Both the position numbers and the translations under genes were made by a program. 64,000 nucleotides of DNA from Sinomicrobium oceani (GTDB lineage: Bacteria > Bacteroidota > Bacteroidia > Flavobacteriales > Flavobacteriaceae): NCBI RefSeq assembly GCF_900119185.1, contig NZ_FPJE01000013.1:62001-126000 (forward strand), given 5' to 3'. Shown here in pieces: positions 55,722 through 64,000 of the stretch; positions within the stretch are counted from its first letter, which is position 1; each line of letters begins with the position of its first letter. The notes under the pieces are model-generated. The model ran no database searches and was not told the DNA's origin. It was given only the letters and a program-made list of their open reading frames with translations.

Positions 55722-56483
55722 ATGAACACTCAAAAGATTGCCCTGATTACAGGAGGCAGCCGTGGACTGGGAAAAGACATGGCGCTCCGTCTCGCCCAAA
55801 ACGGTGTAGATATTATCCTCACCTATAACAGTAACCGTGAAAAAGCAGAAGAGGTCGCCGACGAAATACGTAAGCTCGGACAAAAAGCCGCTATCTTTCC
55901 TCTGAATACGGCCGATACCGGCACGTTTAACAAATTCTTTGGCCAGGTGTCCGATCACCTCGAAAAAGAAACGGGCCGTCCCAATTTTGACTTCCTGATC
56001 AACAATGCCGGTACGGCACTGTACGCACCCTTCTCCGAAACCACGGAAGAGCAACTGGACGATATGATCAATATTCATTTCAAAGGCGTTTTTCTTCTCA
56101 CTCAAAAAGCATTACCGTTTTTAAATGACGGCGGAAGAGTTATTAATATTTCATCGGGGCTCGCGCGCTTTTCACTTAACGGTTCGTCGGCCTATGCCTC
56201 CATGAAAGGCGCTATAGAGGTTTTGACGAGATATCTCGCCAAAGAACTCGGACCGCGAAAAATAACGGCCAATGTCGTGGCTCCCGGTGCTATCGAAACA
56301 GATTTCGGAGGCGGACATGTCAGGGATAACAAAGAAGTAAACGACAATGTGGCCGGAGCTACTGCTCTCGGACGGGTAGGTCTCCCGGAAGACATCGGGG
56401 GTGTCGTAGCATTTTTATGCTCCCCGGAAGCACGGTGGATCAATGCACAACGCATCGAAATATCGGGAGGAATGTATATTTAA
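55722..56483 (+). CDS. Short-chain dehydrogenase/reductase (FabG-like)
   Basis: 253 residues from ATG at 55722 (MNTQKIALITGGSRGLG); the open frame begins 29 codons earlier without a plausible start. Cofactor loop TGGSRGLG (10-17), NNAG (94-97), catalytic Ser145 region (INISSG), Tyr158 and Lys162 (YASMK), and PGAIETDF. This is the 3-oxoacyl-ACP-reductase-like SDR subgroup, usually NADP(H)-dependent. Downstream of an AraC regulator; followed by a good terminator. Confidence 0.93.
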   Translation: MNTQKIALITGGSRGLGKDMALRLAQNGVDIILTYNSNREKAEEVADEIRKLGQKAAIFPLNTADTGTFNKFFGQVSDHLEKETGRPNFDFLINNAGTALYAPFSETTEEQLDDMINIHFKGVFLLTQKALPFLNDGGRVINISSGLARFSLNGSSAYASMKGAIEVLTRYLAKELGPRKITANVVAPGAIETDFGGGHVRDNKEVNDNVAGATALGRVGLPEDIGGVVAFLCSPEARWINAQRIEISGGMYI

Positions 56484-56518
56484 AATTACGTGTACGGCAA
56501 CATTTATAAGCCTGAGTA

Positions 56519-56544
56519 AGCCCGGTCCCGCACCGGGCTTTTTT
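56519..56544 (+). terminator. Intrinsic terminator after the AraC/SDR pair
   Basis: Perfect eight-base stem AGCCCGGT (56519-56526) and ACCGGGCT (56532-56539) with a five-base loop, followed by TTTTT. Confidence 0.82.
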
Positions 56545-56675
56545 CGTGGATGCGCTCGCGGGACCTCCAGGAGTTTTTTTTAACCGGAAACTATATTATT
56601 TTTTATTTTTTTTCCCGAAATTGTCCAATTCCGGGAGGTGTTATTGTCTTTAGGGTATAACAAATCTATACAACA

Positions 56676-57023
56676 ATGAAAAAATTTCTTTTGTTATTAC
56701 ACGAAAATGCAGGGACCCTGCAGCACTTATCTCCGGCGGAGATGGAAGCACTGGCCAAAGCACATTACGAATGGGCAGCGAAGCTCGAAGAAGGCGGGCA
56801 CTTTATTTCGGGAGACGGACTCGAAGAGGGCGGGGTACGGATCACCGGGAAGAAACCGGTAGTACAGGACGGCCCCTATATGGAAAGTAAGGAAATCGTA
56901 GGGGGGTATTACCTCTTACAGGCCCGTGACCTTGACACTGTAATCCGGATTGCAAAGGAGTGCCCGACCCACCTTTGGGGCGGCACTACCGAAATAAGAC
57001 CGATCATGGAATATGAGCTCTGA
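56676..57023 (+). CDS. YCII/DGPF-family protein linked to an ECF sigma factor
   Basis: 115 residues, cytoplasmic. YCII-related fold with KKFLLLLHENAG at the start and the DGPF-type motif VVQDGPYMESKEIVGGYYLLQA around residues 68-90. The function of DGPF proteins is not known. The last 11 bases overlap the start of the downstream sigma factor gene, so expression is coupled; the pairing is the hallmark of ECF42 loci. Two copies of ATTGTC (56620-56625 and 56643-56648) lie upstream and could be part of the promoter. Confidence 0.9.
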   Translation: MKKFLLLLHENAGTLQHLSPAEMEALAKAHYEWAAKLEEGGHFISGDGLEEGGVRITGKKPVVQDGPYMESKEIVGGYYLLQARDLDTVIRIAKECPTHLWGGTTEIRPIMEYEL

Positions 57024-58239
57024 TCCTCACCCGGCAATAGCTACTGATTACCGCATGCTTTACGGAAAATTGTATGCCGCTTTTCTGCAACAGTTCGGGT
57101 CGGCATATTCGGCCTGTATCGAGGATGCCATACAGCATGCGTTTTACAGGAGTATTAAAACCTGGGGGACAGAAAATATTCCGGAAAACCGGGAAAACTG
57201 GCTCTATATCGTAGCCCGGAACGACCTCCTTAATCAGATGCGGCATCAGGGCAGGTTTGTAAAAAACACTACCGTTATAGCAGAAACTGTGCACGAAGAT
57301 CTCCCGGCGGGGGATCTTCGCCTGCAGACACTACTGTTCCTGGCAGGCCGGCGGAATATTAATACAAAAGCAAAAGTACTGTTTGTACTGAAAAACATTT
57401 TCGGTCTCAGTGTCAGCGAAATAGCGCAAAATACGCTACACGCTTCCGAAGCTGTTTACAAGAGTATCAACAGGAGCAGAAAGCTACTGTACAACAGTTC
57501 GGGCCCGGGCGAAGTACAGGAAGCAGCAAACCGTGCTTCCGACCGGGAAATAGCCCTGGTAGAAGAGATCCTCTACGGGGTATTCAATATAGGTTTCGAT
57601 TCTTTCCGTGAAAAATCAGAAATGATTATTAATCCCGACCTGTGTGCGGAAGCTCTGGCCCTGGCAGGGATATTACACCGGAAATACCGGAGAACCCCGA
57701 CATCCAACCTCATCGCACTTTTTTGCTTTCATATTTCCAGGATTCCGGCAAAGACCGGAAACCATCGTTTTGTCCCGTTTTTTCAGCAGGACAGAACACA
57801 ATGGGACCGGGACTTTATGGCTATGGGTTTCCGCTATCTTAAAAAGCCGGACGAATTACAACAGTACTATATCGAAGCCCTGATTGCCGGGAAGTATATG
57901 ACGACATCGTCGTATGGCAAAGATTTCTGGCAGGAGATCATCCGGCTGTACAATATGCTGCTTCAATGTACCGATTCTCCCATAGTACGGCTCAATGTAT
58001 CGTATTGTTACTACCGTGCCGGAAACGATGCGGAGGCTATACGCCTCCTGAACCTCGTTGCCGGCGTTCTGCCCGAAAACCATACGTACCTCACGCTCGT
58101 CCGGGCCGCCATTTATAAAAATAAAGACCCCGAATATGCGAAAAGCCATCTACGGGAGATCAGGGAAAAAACACGACAAAAAGTACGCCGGGAGCACCTC
58201 TCCGATTTCCCGGGTTTTGATACCTTTGATACCATCTGA
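57013..58239 (+). CDS. ECF42-type RNA polymerase sigma factor with long C-terminal extension
   Basis: 408 residues. Sigma region 2 (about 20-90: ACIEDAIQHAFYRSIKTWG, ENWLYIVARNDLLNQMR) and region 4 (about 110-160: LLFLAGRRNINTKAKVLFVLKNIFGLSVSEIAQNTLHASEAVYKSINRSRKLL). Residues 170-408 form the helical extension of this group (DUF6596, then TPR-like repeats with RLNVSYCYYRAGNDAEAIRLLNLVAG). ECF42 factors have no anti-sigma factor and the extension is thought to control activity. It overlaps the YCII/DGPF gene by 11 bp, the conserved context of the group. Confidence 0.92.
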   Translation: MSSDPHPAIATDYRMLYGKLYAAFLQQFGSAYSACIEDAIQHAFYRSIKTWGTENIPENRENWLYIVARNDLLNQMRHQGRFVKNTTVIAETVHEDLPAGDLRLQTLLFLAGRRNINTKAKVLFVLKNIFGLSVSEIAQNTLHASEAVYKSINRSRKLLYNSSGPGEVQEAANRASDREIALVEEILYGVFNIGFDSFREKSEMIINPDLCAEALALAGILHRKYRRTPTSNLIALFCFHISRIPAKTGNHRFVPFFQQDRTQWDRDFMAMGFRYLKKPDELQQYYIEALIAGKYMTTSSYGKDFWQEIIRLYNMLLQCTDSPIVRLNVSYCYYRAGNDAEAIRLLNLVAGVLPENHTYLTLVRAAIYKNKDPEYAKSHLREIREKTRQKVRREHLSDFPGFDTFDTI

Positions 58240-58284
58240 GCTCACCGCAATTAAGGATATACACGCTAATATATTTTAAGACTT

Positions 58285-58629
58285 ATGAAAATAACCCTTG
58301 ACAATGCCATACATTACACCTGGGGCGACGGTTGTGACGGATGGTTCCTGTTGAAGTCTCCGGGCCTCACGGTCATACAGGAAAAAATGCCTCCCGGTAC
58401 CGAGGAGAAATTGCATTATCACAACAAAACCCAGCAATTGTTCTATATTCTCAGTGGTATGGCCACCATAATCATCGACGATAACGAATATCGGGTTGCA
58501 CCCGGGGAAGGTTTTCATATCCCACCCGGAAAAAAACACCGTATCCGAAACCGGGAAGAGAGCGATCTTCATTTTATCGTCATTTCCGAACCGGAATCGC
58601 ACGGAGACAGAATAAATGCGGAAGACTGA
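58285..58629 (+). CDS. Cupin-domain protein
   Basis: 114 residues, single conserved beta-barrel. Metal-binding motif 1 EEKLHYHNKTQQLFYILSGMATIII (His residues and Glu/Gln) and motif 2 VAPGEGFHIPPGKKHRIRN. Small cupins of this type include isomerases, dioxygenases and sensors; the activity cannot be assigned. It lies 45 bp after the ECF42 gene on the same strand and may share its transcript. Confidence 0.88.
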   Translation: MKITLDNAIHYTWGDGCDGWFLLKSPGLTVIQEKMPPGTEEKLHYHNKTQQLFYILSGMATIIIDDNEYRVAPGEGFHIPPGKKHRIRNREESDLHFIVISEPESHGDRINAED

Positions 58630-58676
58630 TAAATTATCCGCAGCACATATAACGTGATGATCCCCGAAAAGGTCTG

Positions 58677-59243
58677 CTACAGCCTTTTATTCAGAATCAG
58701 GGCCATGACAAGGGGGTAATCTTTCAGGCGTTCCCTGAGTTTTATAAGCGCTATCCGCATCTGCGATTCTACTGTTTTTACCGATATATTCAACTGTCGG
58801 GCGACTTCTTTATAGGTGAGCCCTTCTTTTTTGTTCAACAGGAAGATACGGCGGCATTTCGCAGGAAGCTCATCAATGGCTTTTTCCAGGACCTCCAGTT
58901 GTTGGATCAGGTCGGCCTCGCTTAACTGTGTCACCTCTTCAAGCGCTTCTTCCCGGAGTTGCTCTGCATAGTTGAGCGTTTTTTTATGTTGCCAGTAACG
59001 GTCTACAAATAGATTATAGGCTGTACTGTACAGGTAACTTTTCAGGGATGTTTTTATCTGAAGCTCTCCCCTTTTTTCCCACAACTTTACAAAACTGTTT
59101 TGTGCAATATCCTCGGCCTCACTCCTGTCTCCCGTGTATTGCATGATATAAGCTACCAGCGGAATATAAAACGTATTAAAGATTTCCGTAAATCCTTTAC
59201 TGTCGCCATATTCCAAAAAAGATGCTGATGCTTTTTTATCCAT
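58677..59243 (-). CDS. ECF RNA polymerase sigma factor (Bacteroidota FecI-like)
   Basis: 188 residues. Region 2 at about 22-90 (FYIPLVAYIMQYTGDRSEAEDIAQNSFVKLWEKRGEL) and region 4 at about 118-170 (IDELPAKCRRIFLLNKKEGLTYKEVARQLNISVKTVESQM). Divergent from a FecR gene 219 bp away and, through it, linked to an STN-bearing SusC. A minus-strand TATTTTTG at 59327-59320 is a possible -7 box, giving a leader of about 70 nt. Confidence 0.94.
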   Translation of the reverse strand: MDKKASASFLEYGDSKGFTEIFNTFYIPLVAYIMQYTGDRSEAEDIAQNSFVKLWEKRGELQIKTSLKSYLYSTAYNLFVDRYWQHKKTLNYAEQLREEALEEVTQLSEADLIQQLEVLEKAIDELPAKCRRIFLLNKKEGLTYKEVARQLNISVKTVESQMRIALIKLRERLKDYPLVMALILNKRL

Positions 59244-59319
59244 ATATCCTGAAACTGCTTTGCACTGTCATAACCGGGTGATATTCCGGGCGCACATTAT
59301 TTGATCCTGATAAAAATAT

Positions 59320-59327
59320 CAAAAATA
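59320..59327 (-). promoter_or_regulatory. Candidate -7 box TATTTTTG of the ECF sigma gene
   Basis: TAnnTTTG match on the minus strand, within ATAAAAATATCAAAAA (59310-59325), a string almost repeated upstream of the other ECF sigma gene near 22200. Confidence 0.3.
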
Positions 59328-59346
59328 AACTGAGAGGGGGTAGTTT

Positions 59347-59360
59347 GTGAAATATTTCAC
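59347..59360. promoter_or_regulatory. Perfect palindrome GTGAAATATTTCAC between sigma and FecR genes
   Basis: A 14-base perfect palindrome in the middle of the divergent intergenic region, suitable for binding a symmetric regulator. The protein is not known. The corresponding region of the other sigma/FecR pair has TTTCA-CTAA-TGAAA close to its FecR start. Confidence 0.4.
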
Positions 59361-59462
59361 CATTCCACTTTCGCAAAGATTAAAAAAAAATAAAAATTTT
59401 TTAAGGGTTTATTATGTTTTTCCGGTCTAACCTTAAAATAGTCTTTTGAATTGACATAATTT

Positions 59463-60605
59463 ATGGAAGATATCATAATCAAATATTTAAATCATACCAT
59501 TGCAGACCGTGAATTGGAAAGTCTTGAGGAATGGCTGTCCCGGGACAAAAAAAATGAGTTGTATTTCAAGGCATTCATCAAAGACCACTACCTCATAGAT
59601 ACCTGGTCCGGTGAACTCCCGGATGCCACATTACCGGAGACCATTCGCAATAAGGCAGGGAAAAAGAAAAAGAGACCTAAAGTCATTTCCCTGATAAAAC
59701 CGATGCTGAAATATGCAGCCATCGTGGTTGCGGGACTTGGTGTATACTATATGCTGTTTATAAAGCAGCAGGAGGGAAAGCTGGATTACAGCCCCGATCT
59801 CGTTACGCTAAAACTCAGTGACGGTACGGTCAGGGAGCTCCGTAACAATGACCACGCCGAAATCACGGACAAGCAGGGGCACACGATAATCAATCAGCAG
59901 GAAGACCGCCTGGATTACCTGCATGAAAAGTCCGATGCCGGAGACCCGCTCGTTTACAACGAACTTACGGTACCCCGCGGGAGACGTTTTAACGTACTGT
60001 TGTCGGACAGTACGGAAGTTTTTCTCAATTCCGGATCAACCTTGCGCTTCCCGGTTTCCTTTCGGGGTGAAAAACAACGACAGGTGTACCTGAAAGGGGA
60101 AGGCTTCTTTGCCGTATCCAAAAACCCGGACAAACCTTTTTTCGTTCGTACGAAAAACATCGTAGTCCAGGTACTCGGCACGAGATTTAATGTTAAAGCT
60201 TATGACGAAGAAAACGTAACGAAAACATCCCTCCAGGAAGGATCGGTGCTGGTAAACCCTGTGAACACCCCGGAAAAACCGGTGATTATCGTCCCCGGCG
60301 AAGCTGCATCTTATCATAGCAGTGATAAGAGAGTCACCGTTGAAAATATCAGTATAGAAAATGATATCGCATGGACCAACAACCGACTCGTATTTATCAG
60401 CGAGCCTTTTTCGGAAGTCATCAAAAAAATAGAACGCAGTTACGGAGTACGGATCGTCAACGAAAATAAAAACTTAGAGAACGTACGCTTTTACGGTGAT
60501 TTTAATGTCGATAAAGAAAGTGTCGAAGATGTTCTCAAAGCATTTACGACCATAAAAATCTTTGAGTATACGCTAAAAGGCGACCTGGTAACCATTAAAA
60601 AATAG
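59463..60605 (+). CDS. FecR-family anti-sigma factor
   Basis: 380 residues. Cytoplasmic N-terminus with EDIIIKYLNHTIADRELESLEEWL, a membrane span at about 80-98 (YAAIVVAGLGVYYMLFI), FecR domain about 165-265 (YNELTVPRGRRFNVLLSDSTEVFLNSGSTLRFP, VYLKGEGFFAVSKNPDKPFFVRT, VQVLGTRFNVKAY) and DUF4974 C-terminal domain (NRLVFISEPFSEVIKKIERSYGVRI). Acts between the divergent sigma factor and the downstream SusC; 176 bp separate it from susC. Confidence 0.95.
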   Translation: MEDIIIKYLNHTIADRELESLEEWLSRDKKNELYFKAFIKDHYLIDTWSGELPDATLPETIRNKAGKKKKRPKVISLIKPMLKYAAIVVAGLGVYYMLFIKQQEGKLDYSPDLVTLKLSDGTVRELRNNDHAEITDKQGHTIINQQEDRLDYLHEKSDAGDPLVYNELTVPRGRRFNVLLSDSTEVFLNSGSTLRFPVSFRGEKQRQVYLKGEGFFAVSKNPDKPFFVRTKNIVVQVLGTRFNVKAYDEENVTKTSLQEGSVLVNPVNTPEKPVIIVPGEAASYHSSDKRVTVENISIENDIAWTNNRLVFISEPFSEVIKKIERSYGVRIVNENKNLENVRFYGDFNVDKESVEDVLKAFTTIKIFEYTLKGDLVTIKK

Positions 60606-60781
60606 CCTCCCTCCTTATGCAACCGTCTCTATCCGAACAACCTTATCATTTAAAAACAGTTGCCTATGATATAAACCGATACTAACGAAAAAAGGGAAAA
60701 TGCGCCAACATTTCCCCTTGTACACTTCATTAATGATTTACTTATTCCACACGAAACCATTAAAAAAAGCTTATCAAAGTT

Positions 60782-63700
60782 ATGAAAATAAAACATTTAA
60801 AAGTGAAGCTATCACTCTTTTTCATCTTGTTTTCTATCTTCCATATTACGGCCTATTCGGGATACGGGCAGAAGAAAATAGACCTCGACCTGGAAAATGT
60901 TCCGGTCAAAGAGGCCCTGGAGGAAGTAAAAAAGCAAACAGGCTACAGCTTCTTCTACCGGGAAGATATACTCGATCCGGAACAACAGGTGTCCCTGCAT
61001 GTAAAACAGGTTGTGCTCAATGAGGCCCTTTTCCTGATACTCCGGGGAATGCCGATCTCCTTTACGATCCGGGACGAAAGGGTTTTTCTCATGGAAAAAG
61101 AAAACGGGAATTCTGTATTCTCCGGCACTCCGGCACCGTTATCGCAATTTCAGGTATCGGGAGTCGTAACGGATACCGAGGGCGTCCCCTTACCCGGTGT
61201 CACCGTTATCGTGGAAGGTACCGCAAACGGTGTTACTACCGATTTTGACGGGAATTATACCATAAGCGCCAAAGAAGGGGATATATTGATCTTCCGCTAC
61301 CTCGGCATGCGTTCTCAAAAAGTCACCGTATCGAAAGATACGATAGACGTAGCATTAGAGCAGGACATTTCCGAACTTCAGGGTGTGGTCGTTACCGGTT
61401 ATCAGGATATCGACAAAAAAGTATTTACCGGGGCATCGCAGACCATCAAGGCCGAAGAGATGAAAATTGACGGTATTGTCGATGTAGGCCGTATGCTCGA
61501 AGGGCGTGCCGCCGGGGTGAACGTACAAAACGTCACAGGAACATTCGGAGCCGCACCGAAAATTACCATACGCGGAGGGTCGTCTATCTTCGGAGATACC
61601 AAACCGCTCTGGGTCGTGGACGGGGCCGTACAGGAGGAGATCGTCAACCTGTCTTTTGATCAGTTGGTTTCGGGGGATGCGACCACATTGGTAAGTTCTG
61701 CTATTGCCGGACTCAACGCCAATGACATCGAATCTATCGAAATCCTAAAAGACGCTTCTGCCCTTTCGCTGTACGGGGCACGTGCGCTCAACGGTGCCGT
61801 GATTATTACCACGAAAAGCGGTAAACGAAATGCAAAAAGTACCGTGTCTTATCAGGCAGAATTTACCATACGGAGCATCCCGGTATACAGCGATTACAAT
61901 TTGCTGAACTCCCAGCAAACGATGGGTGTGTATCAGGAAATGGAAAGAAAAGGTTTTCTCAACCTTTCTTCCTCTACACAGGGAAGGTACGGAGGTGTTT
62001 ACAATATTATGTACAGGGCCATAAATAATCCCGATCCGGTAACCGGTGAATTTAATGTGGTCAATACCCCGGAAAGCAGGAACCAGTTTCTCCGACAGTA
62101 TGAAATGGCTAACACCGATTGGTTTAAGACGCTGTTCCGATCGACGCCTACGCAAAACCATACGCTCAGTTTTTCGGGAGGGGGAGAAACATCTTCGCAA
62201 TACGCTTCTATAGGATACTTTACCGACCCCGGATGGAGCATTGCAGACCGCATCCGAAGGATTACCGGAAACCTCAGAAACACCTATCATTTTTCCGATG
62301 TCATAACTGCCGGAGTTTTGGTACAGGGATCGATACGGGATCAAAAGGCTCCGGGTACGTACAACCGTCAAACCAATACGGTGGATGGCGAATACACCAG
62401 AGATTTTGATATCAATCCGTTTAGTTATGCATTGAATACCTCGAGAACCCTGAGACCCCGGGACAATAACGGCAACCTGGAATATTACCGGTTCAACTGG
62501 GCCCCTTTTAATGTACTCAACGAAATGCAGAACAATGCTATAGATCTCAAGGTGCTGGATTTAAAGCTACAGGGACAACTGGAAATCAAGTTCAATAAAG
62601 ACCTGAAATATAACTTCCTCGGCTCGGTACGCTACGTAAAAAGCACCAAGGAACATAATATTTCCGAAAATTCCAATGTAGCAGCAGCCTACAGGGCCAA
62701 CGAAACCAAGGTGGTGGCAGACCAGAATATATTTCTTTACAGGGACCCCGACAATCCCCTGGCCCTTCCCCAGGTAGCGCTACCCAACGGTGGTATCTAT
62801 AATCTTGCCGAAGACAACCTGCAAAGCTTTTATTTCAGAAATGCTCTTGATTACTCGAAAACGCTAAATAACAAACACGATATCAAGCTATATCTCGGAC
62901 AGGAATACCGCTACACGGACAGGGGCAATAACTTCTTCACCGGGTTCGGTTATCAATACAGTCGGGGGGGAATCCCATTTACCGATTACAGGATATTGCA
63001 AAAAAACCTGCTGGAATCTAATGACTATTTCGGAAAAACGGAAACCAGGGAAAGAGGTGTTGCCTTTTTTGCACAAGGCACCTATGCCTTTGATAATCGA
63101 TATATCATCAGTGCCACCGGGAACTATGAAGGATCCAATCAACTGGGAAAATCCTCCAATAGTTCCAGATGGTTACCCACATGGAATATCAGTGGTAAAT
63201 GGAATGTGAGCAATGAAGATTTTTTAAATGACAACCGCATCATTTCCAATTTGTCTGTCCGGGCTGGGTACGGCTTAGTCGCCGGATTGGGAACTGCCAG
63301 TAATGCCCTGGCCATATTCAGGAACGGCATAAGCAACAGGTTTAATCCGAATGACCGGGAAAACATTATCCTCCTGGACCAATTGGAAAACAGCGAACTC
63401 ACCTGGGAAAAACTACATGAAGCCAATATAGGTATCGATCTCGGACTATTCAATAACCGCATTTCGCTAAGTACCGATATCTATCAGAAAAAATCGTATG
63501 ACCTTATCGATTTCGTCAAAACCTCCGGGATTGGCGGAGAGTATATCAAGCTCGCCAATAATGCGGATATGACGACCAAAGGGATAGAGGTCGTCTTGTC
63601 TGCCAGGAATATCGTAACACAGGATTTTTCCTGGAATTCCACATTGAATTTTGCCTGGTTTGATCAGAAGATCACCAAAATACAAAGTCAGCCCAACACA

Positions 63701-64000
63701 TTTAACCTGGTACGGGATGTTGGAGGAAATGTTGTAGGATATCAACGGAACTCCATTTTTTCTTTCGATTTTGCCGGTCTTAACGACGAGGGGATCCCCA
63801 CTTATAATTTTGCAGACGACCGCAATTCCGTAACAGGTATCGATTTTCAGGAAATAGAAGGTATTATGGATTACCTGAAATATGAAGGTCCTGTAGAGCC
63901 TAATATGACAGGGGGACTCTCCAACATTTTCAGATACAAAAACTGGGAACTGAGCACGCTTATCACCATGCAGGCCGGAAATAAAATAAGGCTCACTCCC
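60782..64000 (+). CDS. susC: SusC/RagA-family TonB-dependent transporter with STN domain, 3' end beyond window
   Basis: 1073 codons from ATG at 60782, open to the window edge. Signal peptide to about residue 30 (ITAYSGYGQ), STN domain (about 32-100: IDLDLENVPVKEALEEVKKQTGYSFFYREDIL), carboxypeptidase-like domain (about 120-205, VIVEGTANGVTTDFDGNYTI), TonB box (QGVVVTGYQDIDKKVFTGA), plug (about 215-345: ITIRGGSSIFGDTKPLWVVDG, ASALSLYGARALNGAVIITTKSG) and most of the barrel. The variant ALSLYGARALNGA in place of AxAIYGSRGANGV sets it apart from the other two SusC proteins here. Sensor of the third system (sigma 58677-59243, FecR 59463-60605). A susD gene is expected just past the window. Confidence 0.96.
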   Translation, partial: MKIKHLKVKLSLFFILFSIFHITAYSGYGQKKIDLDLENVPVKEALEEVKKQTGYSFFYREDILDPEQQVSLHVKQVVLNEALFLILRGMPISFTIRDERVFLMEKENGNSVFSGTPAPLSQFQVSGVVTDTEGVPLPGVTVIVEGTANGVTTDFDGNYTISAKEGDILIFRYLGMRSQKVTVSKDTIDVALEQDISELQGVVVTGYQDIDKKVFTGASQTIKAEEMKIDGIVDVGRMLEGRAAGVNVQNVTGTFGAAPKITIRGGSSIFGDTKPLWVVDGAVQEEIVNLSFDQLVSGDATTLVSSAIAGLNANDIESIEILKDASALSLYGARALNGAVIITTKSGKRNAKSTVSYQAEFTIRSIPVYSDYNLLNSQQTMGVYQEMERKGFLNLSSSTQGRYGGVYNIMYRAINNPDPVTGEFNVVNTPESRNQFLRQYEMANTDWFKTLFRSTPTQNHTLSFSGGGETSSQYASIGYFTDPGWSIADRIRRITGNLRNTYHFSDVITAGVLVQGSIRDQKAPGTYNRQTNTVDGEYTRDFDINPFSYALNTSRTLRPRDNNGNLEYYRFNWAPFNVLNEMQNNAIDLKVLDLKLQGQLEIKFNKDLKYNFLGSVRYVKSTKEHNISENSNVAAAYRANETKVVADQNIFLYRDPDNPLALPQVALPNGGIYNLAEDNLQSFYFRNALDYSKTLNNKHDIKLYLGQEYRYTDRGNNFFTGFGYQYSRGGIPFTDYRILQKNLLESNDYFGKTETRERGVAFFAQGTYAFDNRYIISATGNYEGSNQLGKSSNSSRWLPTWNISGKWNVSNEDFLNDNRIISNLSVRAGYGLVAGLGTASNALAIFRNGISNRFNPNDRENIILLDQLENSELTWEKLHEANIGIDLGLFNNRISLSTDIYQKKSYDLIDFVKTSGIGGEYIKLANNADMTTKGIEVVLSARNIVTQDFSWNSTLNFAWFDQKITKIQSQPNTFNLVRDVGGNVVGYQRNSIFSFDFAGLNDEGIPTYNFADDRNSVTGIDFQEIEGIMDYLKYEGPVEPNMTGGLSNIFRYKNWELSTLITMQAGNKIRLTP

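Noticed and set aside
1-64000. tRNA, rRNA, CRISPR arrays, phage or complete insertion sequences
   Set aside because: None was seen by reading; no direct-repeat array and no transposase or integrase coding sequence.

Overview
The window looks like a chromosomal stretch of a carbohydrate-degrading member of the Bacteroidota, most likely a marine-type Flavobacteriia. The evidence is three SusC/SusD outer-membrane glycan uptake loci, ECF sigma/FecR pairs, a type IX secretion (T9SS) sorting domain, a ResB-CcsA fusion for cytochrome c maturation, a CusA-TolC fusion and TAnnTTTG-like -7 boxes. I saw no rRNA, tRNA, CRISPR array, phage or intact insertion sequence.

Layout. (1) 1-8406, minus strand: a sulfated-glycan utilisation operon read right to left as susC, susD, two type I sulfatases and a formylglycine-generating-enzyme-like lipoprotein cut by the window edge. 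The last gene overlaps the sulfatase stop as ATGA, so the sulfatases and their probable maturase are translationally coupled. (2) 8407-9556: regulatory DNA with two inverted repeats and a possible decayed AraC-type regulator. (3) 9557-17453, minus: a very large UvrA-like protein with four ABC modules (two UvrA-type units in tandem, one module without a P-loop), and the ResB-CcsA cytochrome c biogenesis fusion. (4) 18013-21393: an SDR oxidoreductase with an AraC regulator, and a TetR regulator with an epoxide-hydrolase-like enzyme. (5) 21549-31419: an ECF sigma/FecR-controlled SusCD locus ended by a strong terminator, then an exported GH63/GH37-like glycosidase. (6) 31568-34915: a PL8 chondroitin AC-type lyase with discoidin and DNRLRE modules and a T9SS signal. 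(7) 35245-35851: a membrane protein gene split by a frameshift.

(8) 35848-41627, minus: an apparent five-gene lipid operon: PAP2 phosphatase, response regulator, histidine kinase, LtaS/MdoB-type membrane sulfatase-fold transferase and diacylglycerol-kinase-type lipid kinase, the last two overlapping as TAATG. A transferase that releases diacylglycerol from phospholipid, a kinase that recycles it, and a lipid phosphate phosphatase under one two-component system make a coherent but unassigned envelope-lipid module. This and the four-module UvrA protein are the two most unusual things here. (9) 41772-45743: an orphan barstar-like inhibitor, a small membrane protein, a GH78 rhamnosidase lipoprotein and a DUF486 protein. 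(10) 45890-52111: a short MITE-like inverted-repeat element and a heavy-metal efflux operon (small exported protein, CusA-TolC fusion, CusB-type adaptor). (11) 52308-58629: a DUF3857/transglutaminase-like protein, an AraC + SDR pair, a YCII/DGPF protein overlapping an ECF42-type sigma factor, and a cupin. (12) 58677-64000: a third ECF sigma/FecR/SusC system, with the SusC gene running off the window end.

All functions are inferred from motifs and family knowledge; no database search was run.
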